Shown: positions 43,859 to 53,460, numbered from the stretch's first letter. The stretch: 64,000 nucleotides of DNA from Aquimarina aquimarini (GCF_900299535.1 NZ_OMKE01000001.1:62751-126750); one strand, 5' to 3'. A program made the numbers and translations. Notes: generated by a model from the letters alone, not told the origin.

Positions 43859-45922
43859 ATGAAACTCAATAGAACATTGTTTTTTGCAGCCATCATAGGT
43901 TTGATGATTGGGTGTAAAAAAGACCCAAAAGCAAAAGATCAAGTTGATCAAACTGCAGAAAAACAAGAACAGGAAGGAGAAACAGCAACGCAAAAATTTG
44001 ATTATGTTGTAGAGCAATTTGCTGACCTTAAGATTTTAAGATATCAAATACCAGGATGGGAAAATCTTACCTTGAAAGAACAAAAATTGGTGTATTATCT
44101 TACTCAAGCAGGATTGAGTGGACGTGATATTATGTGGGATCAGAATTATCGCTATAATCTTACTATCCGTAAGGCATTAGAGAAAATTTACACTACTTAT
44201 GAAGGAGATAAGAATGCTGCAGACTGGAAAGCTTTTGAAACATATTTAAAACGTGTTTGGTTCTCAAATGGAATACATCACCATTATAGTAATGATAAGA
44301 TTAAACCTGAGTTCAGTAAAGACTACTTTAGTTCATTGCTTGCTGCTACAGGAGTTGAGTTTTCTAAAGAAGTATATGAAGTAATCTTTAACGATAAAGA
44401 AGCTAAAAAAGTAAATCAATCAAGGGGAGTAGATAATGTAGCATTATCTGCTGTGAATTTTTATGGGCAAGGAGTGACAAACGATGATGTAACTTCTTTT
44501 TACGCTAAGAAAAAATCTCCTGATGCAACAAAACCATTGTCTTTTGGGCTTAATTCTCAATTAGTAAAAGAGAATGGAGAATTAAAAGAAAGAATATATA
44601 AATCTGGTGGATTATATGGAGCTGCGATTGATGAAATCATCAAGTGGTTAGAAAAAGCACAAGGAGTAGCAGAAAACAAGGCACAAGGTGATGCACTTGG
44701 TTTATTGATCCAATATTACAAAACAGGAGATTTACAAATCTGGGATGATTATAATGTTGCATGGACAGCTGCTACAGAAGGAAATATTGATTACATCAAT
44801 AGTTTTATAGAGGTGTATAATGACCCATTAGGATATAGAGGTTCTTATGAAACTGTTGTGCAAATCAAAGATTTTGATATGTCAAAAAAGATGTCTGTGT
44901 TATCAGAAAATGCACAGTGGTTTGAAGATAATTCTCCATTGATGGATGCACATAAAAAAGATAGTGTTGTAGGGGTTTCTTATAAAGTGGTAGCAGTTGC
45001 AGGAGAAGCAGGAGATGCCTCACCAAGTACTCCAATAGGAGTTAATTTGCCTAATGCCAATTGGATTAGAGCTGCTGTAGGATCAAAATCTGTTTCCTTA
45101 GGGAATATAATAGAAGCGTATAGCAATGCAGGAGGTTCAGGAAGGCTAAAAGAGTTTGTAAATGATAAAGAAGAATTTGAGTTAGAGGAAAAATATGGTC
45201 AGTTGGCAGATAAATTGCATACAGCATTACATGAAGTAATAGGGCATGCCTCTGGACAATTAAACCCTGGAGTAGGAGAAACTAAAGAAACGTTAAAAAA
45301 TTATGCTTCTACGATGGAAGAAGGTCGTGCTGATTTAGTTGGACTATATTACTTGATGGATCCAAAGTTGCAAGAACTTGGGCTGGTAGAAGATTGGGAG
45401 AAAACAGGTAAAGCTGCCTATGATGGATATATCAGAAATGGATTGATGACACAATTAATTCGTTTGAACCTAGGAGATGAAGTAGAAGAAGCGCATATGC
45501 GTAACCGCCAGTGGGTAAGTGGTTGGGCTTTTGAGCAAGGAAAGAAAGATAATGTAATAGAGAAAGTTACCAGAGAAGGGAAAACGTATTTTAATATTAA
45601 TGATTATACCAAGTTACGTGAGATTTTTGGGCGTTTATTACGTGAAACACAACGCATTAAGTCTGAAGGAGATTACAAAGCGGCAGAAGCTTTGGTAGAA
45701 GGTTATGGTGTGAAAGTTGATCAGGCAATACATGCCGAGGTATTGAAACGTAATGAGCAATTTACATCTGCTCCTTATAGTGGTTTTGTAAATCCTGTAT
45801 TGGTTCCAGAAACCAATGAAAAAGGAGAAATTACTAAGATCAATGTAACGCAACCGAAAGATTTTGTTTCTCAAATGTTAGAATATAGTAAAAACTATAA
45901 TTTCTTGCCTGAAGTAAACTAA
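43859..45922 (+). CDS. Dipeptidyl-peptidase III (M49) lipoprotein
   Basis: 687 residues. A lipobox (LMIGC, Cys at residue 19) predicts a lipoprotein. The zinc site is HEVIGHASG near residue 462, the six-residue HExxGH form that defines M49, with the third ligand in MEEGRADLVGLYYL. Other family blocks are present: VWFSNGIHHHYSNDK, NFYGQGVT and GYRGSYETVV near the substrate cleft. Length fits Bacteroidota DPP III. The enzyme removes dipeptides from the N-terminus of peptides. Such genes are sometimes labelled dihydrofolate reductase in databases; nothing here supports that name. Confidence 0.93.
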   Translation: MKLNRTLFFAAIIGLMIGCKKDPKAKDQVDQTAEKQEQEGETATQKFDYVVEQFADLKILRYQIPGWENLTLKEQKLVYYLTQAGLSGRDIMWDQNYRYNLTIRKALEKIYTTYEGDKNAADWKAFETYLKRVWFSNGIHHHYSNDKIKPEFSKDYFSSLLAATGVEFSKEVYEVIFNDKEAKKVNQSRGVDNVALSAVNFYGQGVTNDDVTSFYAKKKSPDATKPLSFGLNSQLVKENGELKERIYKSGGLYGAAIDEIIKWLEKAQGVAENKAQGDALGLLIQYYKTGDLQIWDDYNVAWTAATEGNIDYINSFIEVYNDPLGYRGSYETVVQIKDFDMSKKMSVLSENAQWFEDNSPLMDAHKKDSVVGVSYKVVAVAGEAGDASPSTPIGVNLPNANWIRAAVGSKSVSLGNIIEAYSNAGGSGRLKEFVNDKEEFELEEKYGQLADKLHTALHEVIGHASGQLNPGVGETKETLKNYASTMEEGRADLVGLYYLMDPKLQELGLVEDWEKTGKAAYDGYIRNGLMTQLIRLNLGDEVEEAHMRNRQWVSGWAFEQGKKDNVIEKVTREGKTYFNINDYTKLREIFGRLLRETQRIKSEGDYKAAEALVEGYGVKVDQAIHAEVLKRNEQFTSAPYSGFVNPVLVPETNEKGEITKINVTQPKDFVSQMLEYSKNYNFLPEVN

Positions 45923-45945
45923 GGGTTTGTTTTAAGAAATTCTAA

Positions 45946-45987
45946 AAACACCTACTTTTTTATAGTGAAAAAGCAGGTGTTTTTTTG
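45946..45987. terminator. Bidirectional terminator
   Basis: aaacacctactttttt pairs with aaaaagcaggtgtttt, with A- and T-runs on both sides, between the convergent peptidase and barrel genes. Confidence 0.85.
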
Positions 45988-45991
45988 TTTA

Positions 45992-46786
45992 TTAATCAGG
46001 TTTTTGAGCAACATTTTCAGAATTATTCCCTTTACTTTCAGAAAGAGAAAAACCAATGTTGATACCAATCCCAAGCCATGGTTTTTTGTCATATTTCCAG
46101 TTTACTTCGGCATCATTGTTTCCTAAGAAATCTATTCCAGAAAATAGCCCTAGATTAATGTTTTTGTCAAAATGAAGAATTAGGCCTAACGAAGTGCTAA
46201 ATGCACTTGCTGTTCTTTCCTCGTTAACATTACTATTTTTGTTATTCAAGTTTATAGAAGATAGACCTATTCCTATTGAAGGTTCGTAAAGCCATCGATC
46301 CTCGATTTTTTTGTTAAACCTAAATTGAAATCCAATGTTCATTCCAAAATTTATATTTTGCTCAAAATCAAAGTCATCTATTCTAATTTTAAAAGGAATT
46401 GTATAAAATCCTGCTCTTACTCCTCTAAAAGAAGAATAAATAGGGATGGTATATTTGTTGAATACCTCTCGAGGCATACTATGATGAATAGAGGAATTAT
46501 TTGTTGTTTCGTAAAATAGGGAGTTAAGTTCAAAGCCTTTGTTGTTTTTATTAGTAGAATCTGCTACGAATCTATTTACTGTGAATATGATATCATCTTT
46601 TTTTTCATTACCGTCTGATGCTGGTATGATGTTGATTACTTTGATTTTGTATCCTTTCTTGTAGTTTAACGCTGTCGAGGTATTTGTGTAATTAGTATTA
46701 AATATGTAACTGGCATGTAGTTCCTGTGTTTTGCCATTGAATGAGTATAGTAGACAGAACACATAAATAAGGATGAATTTTTTCAT
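45992..46786 (-). CDS. Hypothetical outer-membrane beta-barrel protein
   Basis: 264 residues from the ATG at 46786; eleven codons further up are in frame but this Met begins the signal peptide (KKFILIYVFCLLYSFNGKTQ). The chain alternates polar and hydrophobic residues in strands (GFYTIPFKIRIDDFDFEQNINFGMNIGFQFRFN; PSIGIGLSSINL; TSLGLILHFDKNINLGLFSGIDF; WLGIGINIGFSLS). An 8- to 10-strand barrel is likely. The C-terminal tail is polar, unlike classical barrels. The family is not recognised. Confidence 0.7.
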   Translation of the reverse strand: MKKFILIYVFCLLYSFNGKTQELHASYIFNTNYTNTSTALNYKKGYKIKVINIIPASDGNEKKDDIIFTVNRFVADSTNKNNKGFELNSLFYETTNNSSIHHSMPREVFNKYTIPIYSSFRGVRAGFYTIPFKIRIDDFDFEQNINFGMNIGFQFRFNKKIEDRWLYEPSIGIGLSSINLNNKNSNVNEERTASAFSTSLGLILHFDKNINLGLFSGIDFLGNNDAEVNWKYDKKPWLGIGINIGFSLSESKGNNSENVAQKPD

Positions 46787-46893
46787 GATTTCCAAGGTTT
46801 TTTGTTTCATATATTTCAAAACTACCTTATAATCAAGTACAAAAAAATACCCATAGCAGGGTATATTTATTGTTTTCTACTATTTATAAATCT

Positions 46894-47520
46894 TTAAAAA
46901 TCGTATTTTTTTTCGATGGCATAGCGTAATAATTCACCTTTACCTTTTATGCCAAGTTTGCGAATGATATTTTTGCGATGAGTCTCTATAGTTGATACAG
47001 AATTAAAACGTATTGCGGCAATTTCTGAAGAGGTTTTTCCTCGACCGATAAGAGTTAGAATTTCTCGCTCACTTTTGGATAATAACTGTTTTTTTGAGGG
47101 TTGTTTTGCATCTTTAGAAAAAAGTGAGAGATTGATAGCAGCATCAAAATAAGTTTCTCCTGCAACAACTTGTTTGATAGCTGTTAATACTTCTTCTAGA
47201 GGAGAGTTTTTTAGTAAATACCCAGATGCTCCCGCAGCTATCATTTGTCGCACAGCATCCTCTTGATCAAACATAGAAAAACCGATAATTTTGGTATGAG
47301 GTAATTCCTTTTTTATGATTCTGGTAGCGGCAATGCCATCAATTTTAGGCATTCGTATATCCATTAATATCACCTTGGGTTGTTTTCGTCTTGCGATAGT
47401 GAGTAATGCTTCACCATCATTAGCTACGCCAACAATACTAATTTCTTCTTCATACTTAAGAAGTAATTCAATCCCATCAATTAGAGACTGGTGATCTTCT
47501 GCGATAGCCACGGTTATCAT
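46894..47520 (-). CDS. NarL/LuxR-type response regulator
   Basis: 208 residues. The receiver domain has Glu8-Asp9, phospho-acceptor Asp54 (ILMDIRMP) and Lys in GYLLKNSPLEE. The C-terminal HTH begins SKSEREILTLIGRGKTSSEIAA and ends with VSTIETHRKNIIRKLGIKGK, the GerE/LuxR fold. It overlaps the end of the upstream kinase gene by 4 nt, so the two form a cognate pair in one operon. Phosphorylation by the kinase would drive dimerisation and DNA binding. Targets are unknown. Confidence 0.95.
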   Translation of the reverse strand: MITVAIAEDHQSLIDGIELLLKYEEEISIVGVANDGEALLTIARRKQPKVILMDIRMPKIDGIAATRIIKKELPHTKIIGFSMFDQEDAVRQMIAAGASGYLLKNSPLEEVLTAIKQVVAGETYFDAAINLSLFSKDAKQPSKKQLLSKSEREILTLIGRGKTSSEIAAIRFNSVSTIETHRKNIIRKLGIKGKGELLRYAIEKKYDF

Positions 47521-49412
47521 ATGGGTATATTTATGATGATATTTGTTCCTTTATTAATAGTAGAATCAATTTCAAATGTTCCTTCTAGATGTTCTATGCG
47601 TTTTTCTATGGTTGCTAACCCCATTCCGTCTTTTTCTGGTAATATTTTGGCATCAAATCCTTTACCGTTATCTTCTACAATAATATTAAGTAGAGAATCA
47701 TGATTGGTTAGAGAAATCTGAATTTCTGTTGCGTCGGCATGTTTGATTATATTAGTAATTAGTTCTTGGATGATTCTAAAAATTGAAATTTCTAAAGTGT
47801 TATCCAATCGCTCTTCGAGTCCATATCCTTGTACTTCGATTTGTAAATGTTTCCCATTAGATGCTTTTTTAGCCAGATTTTTGATTGCAGGTAATAATCC
47901 TTGATGTGCCATGACACCACTATTCTTTTCATGGGCGATGGTTCTTACTTTTTGATACGCTTCTTCTAGTAGGTTATCTGTTTTAGAGTATAGTTCTTCT
48001 ATATTCTTGATTTTAGGGTTGTCTTTATTGTTTCGTAAATGTTGAAAGTGAAGCTTTACCGTGGCAAGGGTACTTCCTAGATTATCATGAAGATCATTAG
48101 CAAGCCGTTGACGCTCTTTTTCTTGTCCCGAGATCATTGCATCAATGGCAGTGAGTTCCTGTTCTTTAAGTAGTTTTTCGGTTTTTTGAATTTCAAGTTC
48201 ACGTTCTTGTTCTGCAATACGTTGTTTTCGTTTGGTGTTTTTATGTATAAGTAGTGCTATGATTGTTGCAACTATTAAAACAAAAAGAGAGCCTATTAAT
48301 AGATTTCTGTTGCGTATTCTGCTGGCCTCAGATTTAAGGTTGGTATTTAGAAGTTGAACTATTTTTTTTTCTTTTTTTTCAGTTTGATATTTTGTTTCGA
48401 TATCAGAAATTAAATTAGCTCTTTCCAATAATTGTAAACTATCATTAAGAATATATTTCTTTTCTAAGAAATAAAGAGCGCTATCAGTTTTATTCTGTTG
48501 TTTGTAGTTTTTATAAATATAATCCGTAATAGCAATTACATCTTTCGCATCTCTTTTTTCTATCAAACTTTGATCAATTTGATTAAAATATTGCATTGCT
48601 TTATTGTAATTGCCTTGTTCTTGTTCTAGTGTTCCCAAGTTGTATAATAGATCATACACATGTTTTTGCCCATAGTAGTATTTGATTTTTTTATATGAGT
48701 TAATAGCGTTATTGTAGAATTGCCTTCCTATTTCCGGATTTTTTAAGATTAGATCATGGTGTACTCCTAATAATTGCGAAAATCGTCCTTCAAAAAAGGG
48801 TTTGTTTTTCTGTTTTGATATTTGAAGGTAATGTTTCCCAATAGGTAAAGGATCTTCCGAATAATCTTTTTGATATACTATTTTACCCAAAATGCTACCC
48901 ATGTAAAAATAATTGGCATATAGCTGTTCGTGATTGTCATATGCTACTTTTTTATATTGTTTTGCGTAATTATAAAAAGCATTAATGTCTTTTTGATTTT
49001 TAAAATGGTATACCAAAATACGTTTTAAACTTTCGCAGATTAAAGGTGTGTTTTTTAACTCTTCAGAGAGTTTTAAAGCATTAAAGTAATTTGATATTGC
49101 AAGACTGTCAGGGTTTTTATGTTGATTACTGATGATATAATAATCCCCTGAGGAAAGATGAAAAAAAACTTTCTGTTTTTGTGATAAAGAAGGGTACTTA
49201 AAACCCATTAACAATGGGTTTATAGTAGTTCCTTCTTTTAAATAGAGATATTGTTGTTTTAAGAAAAAATCTTGTGGATTTGTAATAGAATCAATCTTGT
49301 ATTTAATTTTATGAAGATTAAATACTCTTATGTCATCAAAATCCGTTGTTAAGTCTTGTGAGAAAACAATGCTGGTAAACAGGAAAAATAATATTGTTGT
49401 TTTTAGAATCAA
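47517..49412 (-). CDS. TPR-containing sensor histidine kinase (HisKA_3 type)
   Basis: 631 residues from a TTG at 49412, the only start that keeps the signal peptide (LKTTILFFLFTSIVFSQ). The periplasmic half (residues about 30-370) is a helical TPR array (GNYNKAMQYFNQI and SALYFLEKKYILNDS are two of its helices). One membrane helix (NLLIGSLFVLIVATIIALLIH) follows, then a coiled coil. The phosphorylated His442 lies in ERQRLANDLHDNLGST, and the ATPase domain shows ELITNIIKHADAT (N box) and VEDNGKGFDAK (G box). The signal is probably a periplasmic protein or peptide. The next gene is its response regulator. Confidence 0.93.
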   Translation of the reverse strand: MILKTTILFFLFTSIVFSQDLTTDFDDIRVFNLHKIKYKIDSITNPQDFFLKQQYLYLKEGTTINPLLMGFKYPSLSQKQKVFFHLSSGDYYIISNQHKNPDSLAISNYFNALKLSEELKNTPLICESLKRILVYHFKNQKDINAFYNYAKQYKKVAYDNHEQLYANYFYMGSILGKIVYQKDYSEDPLPIGKHYLQISKQKNKPFFEGRFSQLLGVHHDLILKNPEIGRQFYNNAINSYKKIKYYYGQKHVYDLLYNLGTLEQEQGNYNKAMQYFNQIDQSLIEKRDAKDVIAITDYIYKNYKQQNKTDSALYFLEKKYILNDSLQLLERANLISDIETKYQTEKKEKKIVQLLNTNLKSEASRIRNRNLLIGSLFVLIVATIIALLIHKNTKRKQRIAEQERELEIQKTEKLLKEQELTAIDAMISGQEKERQRLANDLHDNLGSTLATVKLHFQHLRNNKDNPKIKNIEELYSKTDNLLEEAYQKVRTIAHEKNSGVMAHQGLLPAIKNLAKKASNGKHLQIEVQGYGLEERLDNTLEISIFRIIQELITNIIKHADATEIQISLTNHDSLLNIIVEDNGKGFDAKILPEKDGMGLATIEKRIEHLEGTFEIDSTINKGTNIIINIPI

Positions 49413-49415
49413 ATT

Positions 49416-49949
49416 TTAGTTAGCTATTTGGAGTTGACAAATTTTTGAAGCAATACAAACTAACGGTCCCGATCCTTCTTTTTTTACTTCTGTTTCTATC
49501 ATGTTAACTGTATTTGTATTTTTGATTTCTATTGTTTTATTATAGATGTTTTCATCTTTTGAAGGTATATTATCAACTTCTTTTATAGTAAAAAGTATTT
49601 TTTGAATATTTTGTTTTGAATGTGTAAGTAGCTCTAAGTTAGTTATTTTATAGTTGTTTCCAAATAATCTTCTTATAGAGAAGTCATCAAGAATAATGCT
49701 GTTTTCTTTTTTTATAACTTTAGTTGCAATTGCAAAAACATCATTAACATTAGTGCAAGGTGATTCAACAAAAATAGTTTGGAATCTATATGGATTATCC
49801 TGATTTTTTTCTTGAGGTATGACATTTAAAAAGAACTGGTTTTTTGATTTTACCTCTCTATTCTCACATTTTGAATCACAATTGGTGCAACAGCTATTAA
49901 AAAAAACACAAATTAAAGATAGATAAATAATTTTTAAAGTAATTTTCAT
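49416..49949 (-). CDS. Lipoprotein upstream of the histidine kinase
   Basis: 177 residues. The signal peptide ends at a lipobox region ICVFFNSCCTNCDSKCEN, unusually rich in cysteines (four within nine residues after the first). The rest is a mixed alpha/beta periplasmic domain with no family that I recognise (FLNVIPQEKNQDNPYRFQTIFVESPCTNVNDVFAIATKVIKKEN). It ends only 3 nt before the kinase start, so co-translation is very likely. That position makes it a candidate input partner for the kinase's TPR sensor, by inference. Confidence 0.75.
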   Translation of the reverse strand: MKITLKIIYLSLICVFFNSCCTNCDSKCENREVKSKNQFFLNVIPQEKNQDNPYRFQTIFVESPCTNVNDVFAIATKVIKKENSIILDDFSIRRLFGNNYKITNLELLTHSKQNIQKILFTIKEVDNIPSKDENIYNKTIEIKNTNTVNMIETEVKKEGSGPLVCIASKICQLQIAN

Positions 49950-50108
49950 GATATAAGAATTTTATAGTTATTTAGTTTCTTCAAATCTCTCCGAAAAAGC
50001 ATCATCAATCCATACCCAATACAAGGTATATTTATTAGGTATTATATAAGTGGGGTAATTTTATGTATCAGTATCTAGAGGATACCAGTGTTGTATGTTT
50101 ACAGATGA

Positions 50109-50297
50109 TTAGGGGTGTAAATAGGTTTTTAGTGCAAATAGTAACAAAATAAAGATGATAAAACCTACAAGGATAAAAAGGCTACCTTTGTAATATTTGC
50201 GATGTAACTTAATATCTTTACGATAGCTGAAGATCATCAAAAAGATAAAAGCTACCACAAAAAAACCTGCAAATACTAACTGACCTTGACTAAACAT
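50109..50297 (-). CDS. Small two-span membrane protein
   Basis: 62 residues. Two hydrophobic helices (LVFAGFFVVAFIFLMIFSY and GSLFILVGFIIFILLLFAL) flank a short basic loop, RKDIKLHRKYYK, which should face the cytoplasm. A -7 box (TATCTTTG on the minus strand; plus-strand 50316-50323) lies about 19 nt upstream of the start codon. I do not know the family. It is divergent from the MazG-like gene. Confidence 0.75.
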   Translation of the reverse strand: MFSQGQLVFAGFFVVAFIFLMIFSYRKDIKLHRKYYKGSLFILVGFIIFILLLFALKTYLHP

Positions 50298-50341
50298 ATT
50301 TTGTTACTTTTACAGCAAAGATAATCTATAAAAATATACTG

Positions 50342-50728
50342 ATGAAAGATAAAATTGCTGCAGTACAAGAATTTCATACTTCGTTTAATATTGGGTATAA
50401 AAATGAACCTATAGCAGATTTAGGAGAAGCTAAAAATACACTTCGATTTAATTTGATGAAAGAAGAAAATGAAGAGTATTTTGAAGCAGCTCAAAATAAC
50501 GACCTTGTTGAAGTGGCAGATGCGTTGGGTGATATGTTATATATATTATGTGGTACAATTATAGAACATGGAATGCAGCATAAGATTGAAGAGGTGTTTA
50601 ATGAAATTCAACGTAGTAATATGAGTAAATTAGGAGAAGATGGTCAGCCAATTTACCGTGAAGATGGTAAGGTGCTAAAAGGGCCTAATTATTTCAAACC
50701 TAATATAAAAGAGATATTGGATAAGTAA
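50342..50728 (+). CDS. MazG-like nucleotide pyrophosphohydrolase
   Basis: 128 residues of the all-helical NTP-pyrophosphatase fold: VQEFHTSFNIGYKNEPI, then LRFNLMKEENEEYFEAAQNNDLVEVADALGDMLYILCGTIIEHG. This has the E-x-x-E and E-x-x-D metal-binding helices of MazG/HisE-type enzymes. The C-terminus (IQRSNMSKLGEDGQPIYREDGKVLKGPNYFKPNI) is the typical tail of the phosphoribosyl-ATP-pyrophosphohydrolase-like group. It probably hydrolyses non-canonical dNTPs or NTPs to monophosphates. The gene stands alone, followed by a bidirectional terminator. Confidence 0.88.
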   Translation: MKDKIAAVQEFHTSFNIGYKNEPIADLGEAKNTLRFNLMKEENEEYFEAAQNNDLVEVADALGDMLYILCGTIIEHGMQHKIEEVFNEIQRSNMSKLGEDGQPIYREDGKVLKGPNYFKPNIKEILDK

Positions 50729-50754
50729 GTCTGGTAAAAACGGTATTACTTTTA

Positions 50755-50796
50755 AATAAAAAAAAACTCTTGAATACATATTCAATTTTTTTTTTT
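50755..50796. terminator. Bidirectional terminator between the MazG-like gene and ilvE
   Basis: ttgaata/tattcaa (50770-50785) with a 2-nt loop is preceded by an A-run and followed by a T-run, serving both convergent genes. Confidence 0.7.
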
Positions 50797-50828
50797 TATT
50801 TAAAAATGATGTTATAATTTTCTAGCAT

Positions 50829-51899
50829 CTAGCATACTTTATGTCTCCATCCAAAAGAATCCTCAGCTTTATTATATTGTATATCCATCAGCGCTTTTTT
50901 AAAGTAAGAAGCATAAGAGTTCTCTTGTTTTTCTAATTCATAATGCTCTCCTTTATAGCCAAAAGATTTTATAGGGCTTATTACAGCAGCAGTTCCTGCT
51001 CCAAAAATCTCTTTTAAACTTCCGTTTTTGGATGCGGCTACAATTTCACTCACCTTTACAGGCCTTACATCTATATTAATACCTTCTTTTTTGGCAATAT
51101 CGATCAAACTTTTTCGTGTAATTCCATCAAGGATACGATCACTTGTAGGAGCGGTAAGAAGTGTGTCATTAACCCTAAAGAATACATTCATAGTTCCAGC
51201 TTCTTCCATATATTCATGAGCATTAGAGTCTGTCCATATAATCTGTTGGTAACCTTCTTTTTTGGCAAGGTTTGTTGGATAAAATTGTCCTGCATAGTTA
51301 CCAGCAGCTTTGGCATATCCAAATCCACCACTAGCAGAACGGCTAAACTTTTCGGCCACTAAAACACTTACATCACCACTGTAATAAGATTGTGCAGGTG
51401 AGCATATGATCATAAATTTATACTCATCAGCTTCAGAAGCAGAGACACTAGCTTGTGTTGCAATAACAAATGGACGTATATATAAAGAATTACCAAAACC
51501 AGATTTTATCCAGTCATTATCCAGTTTTAATAAGGCCTGTAGCCCTTCAAAGAAATAATCTTCAGGAAATTCAGGAATAGCTAAGCGCTCAGCAGATTTA
51601 TTAATACGTTTGAAATTCTCATCAGGTCTGAATAAGAAAGTATTTCCTTGATCATCTTTATACGCTTTCATACCTTCAAAAACAGCCTGTCCGTAATGAA
51701 AAACACGTGCAGAAGGATCCATTGTTAGTGGTCCGTAAGGGGTAATTTCTGGCGTTTGCCATTTTCCATTTGCATAGTCACAGACAAACATATGATCAGT
51801 GAATATCTTTCCAAAATCAAGATTTTCAAAATCTACCTGCCCTATTTTAGACTCGCTTGCCTTAGTGATTTTTAAGGTTTGAGGAATTGTGTTTTTCAT
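50829..51899 (-). CDS. ilvE: Branched-chain amino acid aminotransferase
   Basis: 356 residues, fold type IV PLP enzyme of the longer (BCAT2-like) branch. Segments: FHYGQAVFEGMKAYKDDQGNTFLFRPDENFKRIN at the start; the PLP-lysine region GFGYAKAAGNYAGQFYPTNLAKKEGYQQIIWTD, with Lys in YAKAAGNY; EEAGTMNVFFRVND; and TAPTSDRILDGITRKSLIDIA; GAGTAAVISPI binds the cofactor phosphate. It transfers amino groups between Leu, Ile or Val and 2-oxoglutarate in synthesis and breakdown. No other ilv gene is adjacent. Confidence 0.95.
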   Translation of the reverse strand: MKNTIPQTLKITKASESKIGQVDFENLDFGKIFTDHMFVCDYANGKWQTPEITPYGPLTMDPSARVFHYGQAVFEGMKAYKDDQGNTFLFRPDENFKRINKSAERLAIPEFPEDYFFEGLQALLKLDNDWIKSGFGNSLYIRPFVIATQASVSASEADEYKFMIICSPAQSYYSGDVSVLVAEKFSRSASGGFGYAKAAGNYAGQFYPTNLAKKEGYQQIIWTDSNAHEYMEEAGTMNVFFRVNDTLLTAPTSDRILDGITRKSLIDIAKKEGINIDVRPVKVSEIVAASKNGSLKEIFGAGTAAVISPIKSFGYKGEHYELEKQENSYASYFKKALMDIQYNKAEDSFGWRHKVC

Positions 51900-52185
51900 A
51901 CGTTTAGAACTTTTAATTATTTGATGCTAGATTTATTTAAAAACTCAAGAATTCTCAGTGTTGATTAGATTCTTACTTTTCGTATGTTTTTATTTTGTTT
52001 GAATACTTTAATTATTGAAAAAAATAAAGTATCGATACAATAGTAAATTTAGCGTCTATGTTTTTTGTCCGAAAATCATGGTAATACTAACACCACATGA
52101 GATTCCCTACAAAAATACTTTTTTCTATTAAAATAAGAATTCTAAAAATGTTTAATTTTACAAATCATTCAGATATTGAAGAATT

Positions 52186-52689
52186 ATGAAAAATAATATA
52201 CTATTTCTTATTGCTGTTTTAGTACTGATTAGTTGCAATTCAGTGCAAAAAAAAGATACTTTCTCTACCTCAGATATTTCTATTGAAGATTATAAGAGTT
52301 TTGGAGAAAAAGTAGTTTCAGATAAAATATATGATACCAGTACTATAACAGATACCTATGATGGTTTAAAAGAAGGAGATTCTATAGATGTTTCTTTTAC
52401 TGGTACAGTGAATAGTGTTTGTAAGGTAAAAGGATGTTGGATGAGAGTTGCCTTAAACAATGATCAGGAGACGATGGTAAAATTTAGAGATTATGGATTT
52501 TTTGTGCCTAAAGATATAGAGAATGATACAGTTATTGTTCAGGGTAAAGCATTTGTAAGTGAAATGTCTGTAGAAGATCAGAAACACTTTGCGAGTGATG
52601 CAGGTAAAACAGAAAAGGAAATAGCTAGTATTACTAAGCCAAAGCGAACATATTCTTTTGTAGCAGAAGGAGTTTTGATAAAAGAATAA
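52186..52689 (+). CDS. DUF4920 lipoprotein
   Basis: 167 residues. Lipobox LVLISCNS gives Cys17. The rest matches the DUF4920 pattern: GLKEGDSIDVSFTGTVNSVCKVKGCWMRVAL with two cysteines, VKFRDYGFFVPKDIENDTVIVQGKAFVSEMSVEDQKHFASDAGKTEKEIASI, and KRTYSFVAEGVLI. The fold is OB-like (beta-barrel). The C-x-x-x-x-C pair might bind metal; the function is unknown. It overlaps the next gene by 1 nt, so the two are co-translated. Confidence 0.88.
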   Translation: MKNNILFLIAVLVLISCNSVQKKDTFSTSDISIEDYKSFGEKVVSDKIYDTSTITDTYDGLKEGDSIDVSFTGTVNSVCKVKGCWMRVALNNDQETMVKFRDYGFFVPKDIENDTVIVQGKAFVSEMSVEDQKHFASDAGKTEKEIASITKPKRTYSFVAEGVLIKE

Positions 52690-53375
52690 TGCAAAGAGAG
52701 ATACAAAGAGAAATTGTTACTACCGCCGATGGCTCAAAAACTATTCATTTACCTGAACTAAATGAACATTACCATTCTAAACATGGAGCGGTTAATGAAG
52801 CTAAGCATGTTTTTATAGAAACAGGGTTGCATCATGTTTTAGGTAAACATACATATGATCCGTTAAAAATTCTTGAAATTGGATTTGGTACGGGACTTAA
52901 TGCATTTATAACTTTTCTAGAAGCAGAGAAAATCAATCAAATGATTGATTATGTAGGAATAGAAGCATACCCTGTACACTATGATGAAGCGATACTTATG
53001 AAGTATCCAGAGACACTTTTTGCAGAACAAAAAGAAATCGTTTTTGATACTATGCACAAGGTGAAATGGGAGCAGAAAGAGAAGGTGTCATCTACTTTTA
53101 CTCTTACTAAACGTAAGCAATTATTTGCTGAGATTAACGACAATGATTGTTTTAATCTTATCTATTTTGATGCGTTTGGAGCAAGGGTTCAACCCGAATT
53201 ATGGACAGTAGATATTTTTAAAAAAATGTACACAGCTCTTAGATCAAATGGAGTTCTGGTTACTTATTCAGCCAAAGGGAGTGTAAGGCGTGCTATGCAA
53301 GAAGTTGGTTTTGTGGTAGAAAGACTACCAGGACCACCAGGGAAACGAGAAATGCTTAGAGCGACCAAAAAATAA
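52689..53375 (+). CDS. mnmD: tRNA (mnm5s2U34)-methyltransferase, stand-alone
   Basis: 228 residues. The SAM-binding core reads ILEIGFGTGLNAFITFLEAE (motif I) and YVGIEAYPVHYDEA (motif II), then CFNLIYFDAFGARVQPELWTVDIFKKMYTALRSNGVLVTYSAKGSVRRAMQEVGFVVERLPGPPGKREMLRATKK. The DAF, GSVRR and PGPPGKREM blocks define the MnmC methyltransferase domain (DUF752). No oxidase half is fused, so this is the MnmD form. It methylates nm5s2U at the wobble base of tRNAs for Lys, Glu and Gln. Confidence 0.94.
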   Translation: MQREIQREIVTTADGSKTIHLPELNEHYHSKHGAVNEAKHVFIETGLHHVLGKHTYDPLKILEIGFGTGLNAFITFLEAEKINQMIDYVGIEAYPVHYDEAILMKYPETLFAEQKEIVFDTMHKVKWEQKEKVSSTFTLTKRKQLFAEINDNDCFNLIYFDAFGARVQPELWTVDIFKKMYTALRSNGVLVTYSAKGSVRRAMQEVGFVVERLPGPPGKREMLRATKK

Positions 53376-53460
53376 TGAGACGGTAAACGATTGTTAAACT
53401 ATAATAAAGAAATAGGTTTTGTAATACAGTGACATTATTTTGTAGCCAAATATCGATACG

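Noticed and set aside
43859..45922. Dihydrofolate reductase, a label sometimes attached to such genes
   Set aside because: The HEVIGH zinc motif, the EEGRAD ligand block and the length are those of M49 dipeptidyl-peptidase III.
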